Origin: Closterium sp. NIES-65
Taxonomy: Eukaryota > Streptophyta > Zygnematophyceae > Desmidiales > Closteriaceae
NCBI GenBank assembly: GCA_948144175.1
Contig: CANXME010000812.1
Coordinates: 248,001 to 312,000 of the forward strand
Length of the DNA stretch: 64,000 nucleotides
Direction of reading: 5' to 3'
A program made the translations under genes and the position numbers. The notes under the pieces are model-generated. The model searched no databases. It was not told where the DNA came from and saw only the letters and a program-made list of their open reading frames with translations. Positions 8,603 to 17,311 of the stretch are shown in pieces. Numbering within the stretch: the stretch's first letter is position 1; each line of letters begins with the position of its first letter.

Positions 8603-10624
8603 ATGGACGTGTGGGGCCCGGCCCGCGTCCGTGGACGGGGTCACGAGCGCTACTTCCTGCTGGTGGTTGACGACTACTCGCGTTACACCACAGTCTTCCC
8701 CTTGCGCAGCAAGGGTGATGTCACTGAGGTGTTGATCGACTGGATCCGCGCAGCTCGTCTCCAGCTCAGGAGGAGCTTCGGCTCGGACTTTCCTATTCTG
8801 CGTCTGCACTCGGACCGAGGCGGAGAGTTCTCCTCTGGCCTTCTACGAGCCTATTGTCGTGGACGAGGCATCCACCAGACCTTCACGCTTCAGGACTCTC
8901 CACAGCAAAATGGGATTGCTGAGCGCCGCATTGGCATGGTCATGGACGTCGCCCGTACGTCCATGATGCATGCGGCTGCCCCCCAATTTCTGTGGTCGTT
9001 TGCGGTTCGGTACGCGGCGCATCAGATCAACCTTCACCCCAGGGTCTCCATGCCGGAGACCTCCCCAACTTTGCTGTGGACGGGGAAGGTTGGCGATGCA
9101 TCTGCATTCCGTGTCGAGGGATCTCGGGCGTTTGTCCGCGACTTGTCTGCGGACAAGCTGTCCCCTCGTGCTGCTCCTTGCGTCTTCCTTGGCTTCCCCC
9201 CTAACGCGAAAGGGTGGCAGTTCTACCACCCCACCTCTCGACGTGTTTTGTCCTCCCAGGACGTCACGTTTGATGAGTCGGTCCCCTACTACCGCCTCTT
9301 CCCCTACCGCACTCTGTCCCTCCCCCCGCCACCGCTCTTCCTTGTGCCAGGTCCCCCCCCGGTAGACCCCCTCCCCCCTCAGGGTCCTGCCCCTTCAGGT
9401 GTGTCCCAAGTAGACACAGTCGAGCCTCTCGAGGTTACTGGTGACTCTGGTGCTGCTGGGGGTGCTGAGCCTGGGGGTGCTGACTCTGGGGGTGCTGAGC
9501 GTGTGGGTGCTACGCCTGGGGGTGCTGGACCTACTGGTGGTGCTACTGGGGGTGCTGAGCCTGGGGGTGCTACGCCTGGGGGTGCTGAGCCTGGGGGTGC
9601 TACGTCTGGAGGTGCTGAGCATGGGAGTGCCACGTCTGAAGCTGCTGAGCCTGGAGGTGCGGAGCGTGCAGGCGGTGGGCCTGCTCGTGTGGCGTCTGGC
9701 GGTGTTCGGCCTAGAGGTCCTTTGGGTGCTTCTTCTTGGCGGGAGCCACTCTCTCAACAGGAGCTGCGCGAGTGGTTTGCCCGGCGCTGGAGGAGTACTG
9801 CTGGAGCTGGAGCTTCTTCGGCTGCTGAGGGTGCTGGTGCCGCGGGTCCCGGAGGTGCTCGTACTGGGAGTACTGGAGCTGCTGGGCCTGCGGGTACTTC
9901 TGGAGCTGGAGCTGCTGAGGGTGTTGGCGCTAAGGCTACTGCTGTCGGTCCTGGTGGCGCTCCTACTCGGGGTGCTACTGGTGCTGCTGGAGGTACTGGA
10001 GCTGGAGGTGTTGTTGGTGCTGGTACTGCTGCTGGGGGTACTGGTGCTGTCCCTGCTGTGTCTGGAGTCGCCGCGCGGCCTCGGCCACTCTTCGTTCCGC
10101 TCCTTCAGCAGGTTCTTGGTCCTCCTCCTCCCGTCGAGTGTCCACAGCCTGTCTCGTCACAGTCACAGTTACAGCCGGCCTCCCCATTGCCTGCTCCTTC
10201 TCTCTACACTGGTACTACTGGAGGTCTTGCTGAGTGTCGTGAGCCTGCGTCTCGCCCTGCGTCGCTTATCCGTGCTGCTAGCACTAGTGGTCGCGGTTCG
10301 CGTCAGCGTCCTCCTCCTGTCCCTGGCACGCACCAGATGTCTCTGCGTCCGTCCACTGCTCTTCTACGTGTCCCTTTGCCTTCTCCTCCTGAGTCCTCTC
10401 TTCCTACTCTTGCCGACCCGGAGTCGGACTCTCTTCGTGCTGCCAGTCCTACTCTCACACGTCTCCTTGCTACTGTAGTCACTGACCCTTCCTTTGAGTC
10501 CACTGCTGCGTCTGCCCTAGTTGCTGAGCTCGTCCACTTTGCTGTTCGCTGTCGTCTAGACTTCGCTGCTAGTCTTGTTGCTGAGTCTGCGTCTGTCTAT
10601 CCTCCGTTTGTCAAGGGTGAGTGA
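8603..10624 (+). CDS. pol: E3 integrase catalytic core plus IN-RT linker
   Basis: The longest intact E3 frame. The integrase catalytic triad is visible: Asp in MDVWGPARV, Asp in LHSDRGGEF, Glu in QQNGIAERRIG, spaced as D-D-35-E. The copia integrase C-terminus follows (FVRDLSADKLSPRA, CVFLGFPP). Then comes a long low-complexity linker: proline-rich, then a run of GGAEPGG-like repeats (9470-9660), an LREWF motif near 9764, and GTHQMSLRP near 10330. A TAG just upstream (8591) and a TGA at 10622 (TGT in E1 and E6) isolate it. The integrase would insert cDNA into chromosomes; this fragment alone would not act. Confidence 0.85.
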   Translation: MDVWGPARVRGRGHERYFLLVVDDYSRYTTVFPLRSKGDVTEVLIDWIRAARLQLRRSFGSDFPILRLHSDRGGEFSSGLLRAYCRGRGIHQTFTLQDSPQQNGIAERRIGMVMDVARTSMMHAAAPQFLWSFAVRYAAHQINLHPRVSMPETSPTLLWTGKVGDASAFRVEGSRAFVRDLSADKLSPRAAPCVFLGFPPNAKGWQFYHPTSRRVLSSQDVTFDESVPYYRLFPYRTLSLPPPPLFLVPGPPPVDPLPPQGPAPSGVSQVDTVEPLEVTGDSGAAGGAEPGGADSGGAERVGATPGGAGPTGGATGGAEPGGATPGGAEPGGATSGGAEHGSATSEAAEPGGAERAGGGPARVASGGVRPRGPLGASSWREPLSQQELREWFARRWRSTAGAGASSAAEGAGAAGPGGARTGSTGAAGPAGTSGAGAAEGVGAKATAVGPGGAPTRGATGAAGGTGAGGVVGAGTAAGGTGAVPAVSGVAARPRPLFVPLLQQVLGPPPPVECPQPVSSQSQLQPASPLPAPSLYTGTTGGLAECREPASRPASLIRAASTSGRGSRQRPPPVPGTHQMSLRPSTALLRVPLPSPPESSLPTLADPESDSLRAASPTLTRLLATVVTDPSFESTAASALVAELVHFAVRCRLDFAASLVAESASVYPPFVKGE

Positions 10625-12322
10625 GCCCTTGGCACAGACGTCCTTGAGGACAGGCAGGAGGAATTCCAGTGTCTGGCTGCTGCTTCACCCCATCTCGTGT
10701 CCGTACTGCTTACCCCTGAGGGAGACCCGGATGCACTTGACATCACGACTCCGCGCTCTTTGGCGGAGGCGGTAGAGTGTCCCTACTCCTCTCAGTGGCA
10801 GGCAGCTATGGACGCAGAGATGGCTTCCTGGAAGTCCACAGGCACCTACGTTGATGCGGTTCCCCCACCTGGGGCGAACATTGTCAGTGGCATGTGGATT
10901 TTCAGGGTGAAGCGGCCGCCAAGTTCTCCACCTGTCTTCAAGGCGCGGTACGTGGCTGGTGGCTTCAGTTAGCGGCAGGGAGTTGACTACTTTCAGACCT
11001 TCTCTCCCACCCCGAAGATGACCACTCTTCGGGTGCTGCTGCACATAGCCGCTCAGCGTGACTAAGAGCTTCACTCCCTTGACTTCAGCACTGCTTTCTT
11101 GCAGGGTAGCATGCACGAGGAGATATGGCTGCGCCGTCCACCTGGCTTCACTGGGACTTTTCCTTCTGGCACCCGGTCGAGCATCCGGCGGCCAGTCTAC
11201 GGTCTCCGCCAGGCACCGCTTGAGTGGCACGACACACTGAGGACTACGCTTGCGGCTCTTGGCTTTGCTCCCTCTACTACCGACCCGTCGCTGTTTCTAC
11301 GCACCGACACGTTTTTGCCGCTGTTCTACATCCTCGTGTACGTCGATGACTTGGTCTTTGCCACTGCTGACACTGCTGGACTCGCCCACGTGAAGTCCGA
11401 GCTGCAGAAGAGACACACGTGCACAGACCTGGGTGAACTGCGCAGCTACCTTGGCTTGCAGATCACCCGGGACAGAGCACGCCGCACGATTACGATGACT
11501 CAGTCACACATGGTGCAGCAGGTCCTTCAGCGCTTCGGCTTCACGTACTCCTCGCCTCAGGCCACTCCTCTGCCTACTCGCCACTCGCTCTCAGCTCTGC
11601 CTTCGGATGAGTCCGTAGAGTCGAGTGGCCCGTACCCAGAGCTTGTTGGCTGCCTCATGTACCTGATGACCTGCACTCAACCTGACCTTGCATACCCTCT
11701 TAGCATTCTCGCACGCTATGTTGCTCCTGGGAGACACCGACAAGAGCACATGGCTGCAGCGAAGAGGGTGTTGCGCTACTTGTGCAGTACGTCGGGCACG
11801 GGGCTAGTGCTTGGAGGGCAGAGTCCAGTGGTCCTAAGTGGGCATGCAGACGCTTCTTGGGCTGACGACCAGGCTACGCAGCGGTCGTCACAGGGTTACA
11901 CCTTCAGCCTTGGTTCCGGCTCTGTTTCGTGGCGGGCTACCCACTCATCTTCTGTTCTCGGCTCCAGTTGTGAGGCTGAGATCTAAGCCGAGGCCATGGC
12001 TGCACAGGAGCTTCGCTGCCTCACCTACCTGCTGACTTACCTAGGAGAGCCGCCTTGTTCTCCTCCAGTGCTGAACGTAGACAACAAGGCCATGCTGACC
12101 TTGTGTCGAGAGCAGAGACTTGAGCACAGAACGAAGCACATTGCTCTTCTCTACTTCCTTGCTCGTGAGCTGCAGAAGTGTGGTCAGCTGCGTCTTGCGT
12201 ACGTGGCCTCTGAGGCCAACACTGCAGATATCTTCACCAAGGCGCTTGCGCCTTGTGATCATCAGCGCTTCTGTACTCAGCTGGGTCTTGTGCCTGTCTT
12301 TCCTCACTTGCTCACCTCTTGA
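10625..12322 (+). pseudogene. pol: E3 RT-RNase H pseudogene
   Basis: RT and RNase H are recognisable over the full length (WKSTGTYVDAVPPPGAN, FYILVYVDDLVFATADT, HADASWADD, CEAEI, NVDNKAML, FTKAL). Stops fall at 10970 (TAG for CAG), 11064 (TAA for TAC) and 11984 (TAA for TAC). The conserved end HLLTS is followed by TGA at 12320. Confidence 0.88.
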
Positions 12323-14227
12323 CCTTTCTGGTACTGTTGATGTCTTCCCCTTGCGCACCTGACCCGACGCAGCTACCTGGCCAGACGCATGGACAGGAGG
12401 AGACTCAGTGGTCAGGGTGTAGAGACTCGACCCCGGCCGACGCAAAAACGTGGCCAGGTGTCGGCCTGTGCGGGCGTTCGAGCAGTGGGTCACCCGCTGA
12501 CTCGCAGGAGTAAACTGGTGAACCCCCCTATCCTGCAGGTCAGCACCACTCACCAAGTTCGTCGAGAACGAGGGGAGGTACAGACCAGACAAGGTGCCCG
12601 AGGGGGCAGCCGGACACGGGTGGACAGTGGAGAAGTGAGAGAGGACAGAACCCCCAGAGGGATTAGCCAGGGAGACTGCAACCGGCCGACCAAGCGGCGT
12701 GAGTGTGGTGCGGTCACGAAAGAAGGAGCGAGAAGCCCCCGAGTCAAGTGTGAAGGTGAGGGAGGCGGAAGCCGACGCGGTACCTGAGAGCGCAGCTTCA
12801 CCAGTACCTGAGGGCGCAGACGCGCTGGCACCTAGAGCAGCAGCCTCACAAGCACCTAGCGCAGCAGTACCAATGCCCAGGTCGGGCGGGAAACACCGGT
12901 AACAGTCACCCTCATCACTAATAGTCACAGCATACATGGCAGCAAGGATAGCATCAAGGTCAAGATCAAAGATAGCTACGCCAGCCCTAGACAGCTCTCC
13001 CCAGCGGGGAATCTCACTAGCCTCAGGGAACAGCTGACGCCAAGCGTCCGTCAGGCGGCCAAAGCAGCGCTGGGTGGGGTGGGCACCCCCACACTGCTCA
13101 CCCGCGCGGTCGCCGGAACGAAGGACGTAGGTGCACGGACCAAAACCCCCACCACGCTGACGCTGGGTGTACCACTCACAGAGCTGCTGAGGCGGGGGGA
13201 TGTTCCGAGAACGCTGTTGCTGCTGCTGCTGCTGGCGCTGACCACCACCAGAGCCGCTCCGCTGCGGGGCACCACCCCGACCAGCTCCACCCCCTCCGCC
13301 ACCGCCGCCTCCACCTCCGCCACCACCGCCGCCTCCGCTCCCACCGCCGCCGCCGCCACCACTCCCATGGCCACCCCCACTCCCTCCGCCGCCTCCACTG
13401 CCACCTCCACCGCCCCCGCCAGCTCCACCCGCGCCCTTGCCCCCCTTGCCCTTGCCAGAGCGGCGTCTCCTGCTAGGGGCAGACGCCGCGCCGACCGACT
13501 CAAGACCAAGCAGGTCGGCAGCAGCAGCAGAGGCAACAGAGGGCAGCAGGGGGGAAGGAGAACACCCCTCAAAGATGGGGGTGCGAGGGTCACCACGAGA
13601 GGCTCCTACATCGATGATGCTCTTCTCCGCCGCCAGGAGGGCCTTCTCGAGGAGGTCAACAGTGAGAGTGGTGGGACGGACTGAGAGGAAGTGGTCCCTG
13701 ACTACACGAAGGGAGTCAGGGAGGCGTGTGACTATGTAATAGAGAGTGATGTACATGGGGGGAGGGTTCTTGGCGCAGAACTCAGCAGGAAGCGCGGCGC
13801 GGTAGCGAGTGTCACTAGTGCGGAGGTGCGTAATGAGGTCAGCAACTGTGGGAAAGGCAGCAAGGTTAGGAAAGAGGTACGGTAGCATGAGGCGGCTCAG
13901 TGCAGCAGTGGCAGGGGAAGAGTAGCGTGCAACTACAGCGTCGTACAAGGTCTGAGCACTCTTGTACTGACTAAAGTGCGCGCGCTCAGTGGTAGGCAGG
14001 TGGCGACGCACAGCAAGACGTGCAGCAGCATCGCGGGTGGCCCACTGAGAGCGAACAGTGGGGTCAGCATCAGCAGCAGGGGCAGGAGAGGCGCCAGAGG
14101 TGAGGTCAAAGAGAGAAAGGCTATCCGCCCTATTGCACTGTAAGAACAGCTGGAGGTCGTCGACCCAGACCTCAAAGTCAATGGCTCGACCCTCAGCGTC
14201 AAAAGCGAGGACACTAGGGGTAGCCAT
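12041..14227 (-). CDS. gag: E4 gag-protease
   Basis: The best preserved gag of this copia group. The ATG at 14227 opens MATPSVLAFDAEGR. The first ~220 residues are the copia gag region (VWVDDLQLFLQ, YDAVVARYSSPATAALSRL). A glycine-rich run spans about residues 270-310, then a glutamine run. The zinc-finger-like segment follows, CX13CX3HX4C (C-TYVLRSGDRAGEQ-C-GGA-H-PTQR-C). The protease active site is LDSGASRSFF. Homology ends near 12356; the last ~105 residues read antisense through E3 RNase H and are not real. Gag should assemble particles and bind RNA; the protease would mature them. The lack of stops over more than 600 codons contrasts with the dead neighbours. Confidence 0.88.
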   Translation of the reverse strand: MATPSVLAFDAEGRAIDFEVWVDDLQLFLQCNRADSLSLFDLTSGASPAPAADADPTVRSQWATRDAAARLAVRRHLPTTERAHFSQYKSAQTLYDAVVARYSSPATAALSRLMLPYLFPNLAAFPTVADLITHLRTSDTRYRAALPAEFCAKNPPPMYITLYYIVTRLPDSLRVVRDHFLSVRPTTLTVDLLEKALLAAEKSIIDVGASRGDPRTPIFEGCSPSPLLPSVASAAAADLLGLESVGAASAPSRRRRSGKGKGGKGAGGAGGGGGGGSGGGGGSGGGHGSGGGGGGGSGGGGGGGGGGGGGGGGGAGRGGAPQRSGSGGGQRQQQQQQQRSRNIPPPQQLCEWYTQRQRGGGFGPCTYVLRSGDRAGEQCGGAHPTQRCFGRLTDAWRQLFPEASEIPRWGELSRAGVAIFDLDLDAILAAMYAVTISDEGDCYRCFPPDLGIGTAALGACEAAALGASASAPSGTGEAALSGTASASASLTFTLDSGASRSFFRDRTTLTPLGRPVAVSLANPSGGSVLSHFSTVHPCPAAPSGTLSGLYLPSFSTNLVSGADLQDRGVHQFTPASQRVTHCSNARTGRHLATFLRRPGSSLYTLTTESPPVHASGQVAASGQVRKGKTSTVPERSRGEQVRKDRHKTQLSTEALMITRRKRLGEDICSVGLRGHVRKTQLTTLLQLTSKEVEKSNVLRSVLKSLLSTQGQHGLVVYVQHWRRTRRLS
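12341..12357. other. Filler at the E3/E4 tail-to-tail junction
   Basis: Between the end of E3 and the start of E4 sits GTCTTCCCCTTGCGCA, 16 nt identical to part of the integrase coding region (for example near 8694). This looks like filler DNA copied during end-joining. Confidence 0.55.
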
Positions 14228-14289
14228 GATGACGATAGACTAGCAGTGCAAGCAGTAGGGGAAGGGCACGCAGTGACAGTGGTGCTGTG

Positions 14290-15240
14290 CTCACCGCACA
14301 GGGCAGGTCGGGCGGCTCGGCTGTAGGGCGGCTCGGCGGCTCGATGGCGGGGTGGCTCAGCTGCTTGGTGGCTCGGCGGCTGGGCGGCTCCGCGGCTCGG
14401 CTGCTCGGCTGCTGGGCGGCTCGGCTGCACGGCGGCTTGGCTGGTGGGCGGCCGGGCGGCTCGGCGGCAGGGCGGCTCGTCTCCTCCGGTACTGGGCGGC
14501 GCGGCGGTCGGCTGCTCGGGTGCGCGCTGCAGGGTGGTGCGGCGGTCGGCGGCTCGGGCGGCGCGGCAGGAGGGGAGAGCGGCGGGGCCGCAGCAGACGG
14601 GCGGCGGGGCCCTTTGCAGTAGGGCGGCGGGGCCGCAGTAGACGGGCGGCAGGGCCGCGACAGTAGGGCGGCGGGGCCGGCAGAGTAGGGCGGCGGGGCC
14701 CGTGAAGAAGGGCGGCGGGGCCGCAGGTGTAGGGCGGCGGGGCCGGTAGAGTAGGGCGGCGGGGCCCGTGAAGTAGGGCGGTGGGGCCACAGGTGTAGGG
14801 CGGCGGGGCTGCAGCAGACGGGCAGCGGGGCCGCAACAGTAGGGCGGCGGGGCCGGTAGAGTAGGGCGGCAGGGCTCGTGAAGTAGGGCGGCGGGGCCGC
14901 AGGTGTAGGGCGGCGGGGCCGCGAAGTGGGGCGGCGGGGCCGCGATAGTAGGGCGGCGGGGCCGCTAAAGTAGGGCGGCGGGGCCGCGAAGTGGGGCTGC
15001 GGGGCCGCGACAGTAGGGCGGCGGGGCCGCTAAAGCAGGGCGGCGGGGCCGCGAAGTGGGGCGGCGGGACCGCGACAGTAGGGCGGGGCGGCGGGGCCGC
15101 TAAAGCAGGGCGGCGGGGTCGCGACAGTAGGGCGGCGGGGCCGCGACAGTAGGGCGGCGGGGCCGCGTCAGTAGGGCGGCGGGGCCGCTAGGGGAGGGAA
15201 GGCCGCTAGGGCGGCTCGTCGAGGTAATAGCCCGAGGCGC
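14290..15240 (-). repeat. E4 leader minisatellite, GC-rich
   Basis: Roughly 22-bp units on the + strand (variants of GGGGCCGCGACAGTAGGGCG) fill 14580-15200; short units of the GGCGGCTCGGCG type fill 14290-14560. Translations in all frames are low complexity. The array lies between primer site and gag, as in E3, E6 and E11, but with a different repeat unit from E3. Confidence 0.8.
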
Positions 15241-15324
15241 GACTCGGGATGAGCGCGCTTCGGGCAGGAAAAAAAAAATATATTTTCGAAGTGGTGGGCC
15301 CTAGGCACAGTTCCCACAGGGGAA

Positions 15325-15338
15325 CCTGCTCGATACCA
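15325..15338 (-). other. E4 primer binding site
   Basis: On the minus strand TGGTATCGAGCAGG follows the LTR. It is the plant initiator-Met-type site with one base missing, as in E3. Confidence 0.75.
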
Positions 15339-15470
15339 TGAGAAGAGTTTAGCAATGAATGAATGAACTATGAATGAAGTGAGTACAAGTACTAACCCTA
15401 ATTGGGTTGTACCCCTTATGGGCTACCCCACTATGGCCTACACAATATGCAAAAGCTATATGTTCTGACA
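15339..15470 (-). repeat. E4 5' LTR (132 bp)
   Basis: Read on the minus strand it begins TGTCAGAACATATAGC and ends CTTCTCA next to the primer site. It contains the shared core (GTAGTGGGGTAGCCC-like, GTACAACCCAATTAGGG). Confidence 0.85.
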
Positions 15471-15574
15471 CATGGCTAGTTAGGACGATTCGAATTCCCT
15501 GTACTGATATTTATATTTTCTGTATTTGCATGTTTTAATCATCTCAAAGCATTGTACATTCCGTCTGCTATTGA
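15471..15574 (+). repeat. Relic of an E8-type LTR between E4 and E5
   Basis: These 104 bp (CATGGCTAGTTAGGACGATT, then TTTTCTGTATTTGCATG and CTGCTATTGA) match the inside of the E8 LTR at about 48505-48590. It is the only trace of an older E8-family LTR into which E4 and E5 were apparently inserted. Confidence 0.7.
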
Positions 15575-15699
15575 TGTCAAACACTATATGTGTTGTTGTT
15601 GTGTAGGCTATAGTGGGTTAGCCTTTAGGGGGTACACAAACTAGGGTTTGCTACTTGTACTCCAACTTTTCATAGTTCAATCACTTCTTGATTCTGACA
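15575..15699 (+). repeat. E5 5' LTR (125 bp)
   Basis: TGTCAAACAC to GATTCTGACA, with the core GTAGGCTATAGTGGGTTAGC. Its ends differ from E1-E4 but match the E7 LTR, defining a second LTR subfamily. Confidence 0.88.
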
Positions 15700-15712
15700 T
15701 GGTATTAAGAGC
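15700..15712 (+). other. E5 primer binding site
   Basis: TGGTATTAAGAGC directly after the LTR. It is close to the plant site TGGTATCAGAGC, with a changed base and an extra A. Confidence 0.8.
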
Positions 15713-16073
15713 TATAGGTTCTAGACTTAAGGGCCCACCGTTCCGCTAGTGGTGCCCTCGTGCGCCCTTGTGCGCCTCTCCTCTCGTACGCCATCGTGCG
15801 CTCTCCTCTCACGCTGCCCGTGTGCAGCCCGCTAGAAGCCCGAGCGCGGCCCCGCCGTTTTAGCACGCGTAGGAAAACCGCCGCCTAGGGCGGCTCGATT
15901 TTTCTCACGAGCCCCAGCAGGCCGACGCCCGTAGGCCCCACTAGCCCCTAGGTCGACGCGCGACCCACAGCCGCCCGCCCGTAGGCCCCGCGGCGATCGC
16001 GCGCCGGCTACTGCTACTACTGTTGCCTCTGCTACTGCTGCTACTGCTACTACTGCTACCTGCTACTACCACT
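15713..16073 (+). other. E5 leader
   Basis: About 360 bp between primer site and gag. It has CTCGTGCGCCC-type short repeats and a CTACTGCTACTG run just before the gag ATG. No gene is seen. It lacks the large minisatellite of the E3/E4/E6 leaders. Confidence 0.6.
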
Positions 16074-17311
16074 ATGGCCAGTCCCACTGTTCTCACCTTT
16101 GACGACGAGGGCCGCCCGATTAAGTTCGATGTCTGGCTTGATGACCTGCACCTGTACCTCCAGATCACTGCCAAGGACGATGTTTCCCTCTATGACCACA
16201 CGTCAGGTGCTGCTCCCGCACCTCCCGCTACTGCTGACAGTATTGCTCACTCCCAGTGGCAGACCCGTGATGCACATGCTCGCCTAGCCATTCGCAGTCA
16301 CCTACCGTTAGATGAGCGTGAGCATTTCGGACAACATAAGACCGCCAAGGAGCTGTACGACGCAGTAGTCGCGCGCTACTCCTCCCCTGCCACAACTGCC
16401 ATAGGCCGTCTCTCACTGCCCTACCTCTTCCTAGACATGTCCGCCTTTGCCATTGTAGCTGACCTCATCACCCACCTCCGTACCAGTGACCTCCGCTACC
16501 GTGTAGCACTTCCTTGCCAAGACCCCACCCCCCCCTGATGTACCTCACACTGTACCACCTTGTCACCCGCCTCCCTGACTCCCTTCGCACTGTCACGGAC
16601 CAGTTTCCCGCTCTCTCCCCCACTGACCTCACTGTCGACCTCCTGGAGAAGGAACTCCTAGCAGCTGAGAAGAGCATTGTAGCTGTAGGTGCCTCTCGTG
16701 GTGATCCCCGCACCCCCTTCTTTGAGGGGTGCTCCCCCTCCCCCCTCCTCCCCTCCATTGCATCTGCTGCTGCTATCGACTTCCTCGGAATTGAGAGAGT
16801 CGGGGCCGCGTCTGCTCCTAGTGGGAGACGCAAGGGCGGCAGGGGCAAGTGGGGCAGGGGTGGTGGAGGTGGAGGCGGAGGCGGCGGCGGTGGAGGAGGT
16901 GGGGGGGGCAAGGGTGGTGGCGGGAGTGGGAGTGGCACGGGTGGTGGAGGGGGCGGTGGCAGCACCGGGGGTAGTGGCGGCAGCGACGGTGGTGGGGGTG
17001 GTGGCGGCGGTGGGGCGGGTGGCGGGCGCGGTCGAGCGGTGCAGCGTGGGGGCTCTGGCGATGGCCAGAGGCAGCAGAAGCAGCGCCCCGGCGAGACTCC
17101 CTCGCCCCAGCAGCTCCGTGAGTGGTACTCTCAGCGTGGGGGGTCTGGGGGTGGGGGTACCTGCCCGTACATCATCCGCATAGGAGACCGCACTGGCCAG
17201 ACTTGTGGGAGGTTTCACACGGCCCAACGCTGTTTCTTTCGCCTCGAGGACGCCTGGCGCGAGCAGTTCTCTGACGCCTCTGAGCTGCCCCGCTGGGCTG
17301 ATCTAGTTTAG
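16074..17311 (+). pseudogene. gag: E5 gag pseudogene
   Basis: The ATG at 16074 opens MASPTVLTFDDEGRP. The gag core (VWLDDLHLYLQ, VVARYSSPATTAIGRL) runs to ~16510, where a deletion relative to E7 (LPPDFLAKN) shifts the frame and a TGA ends the first part at 16538. The other frame (16514-17311) carries the rest: LLEKELLAAEKSIVAVGAS, a glycine run (16860-17030), LREWYSQR, and the zinc-finger-like CPYIIRIGDRTGQTCGRFH. A TAG at 17309 (AAG in relatives) ends it. The segment after the glycine run is probably the RNA-binding part. Confidence 0.88.

Larger units (their letters stand above)
5196..12340 (+). mobile_element. E3: Ty1/copia element, 5' LTR to RNase H, 3' LTR lost
   Basis: It starts with a 127-bp LTR and a primer binding site, then a GC-rich leader, gag, protease, integrase, linker, RT and RNase H in order. 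It breaks off ~18 bp after the pol stop, where 16 nt of filler join it tail-to-tail to E4. The coding region has at least eight stops and several frameshifts, so it is an old, dead copy. Confidence 0.9.
12356..15470 (-). mobile_element. E4: Ty1/copia element, 5' part (LTR to protease)
   Basis: Read on the minus strand it has a 132-bp 5' LTR, primer site, minisatellite leader, gag and protease, and stops just after the start of the pre-integrase region. Integrase, RT, RNase H and the 3' LTR are missing. It lies tail-to-tail with E3. Confidence 0.9.

Noticed and set aside
12041-12355. C-terminal ~105 residues of the E4 frame as a protein domain
   Set aside because: They are antisense to the E3 RNase H region across the junction.
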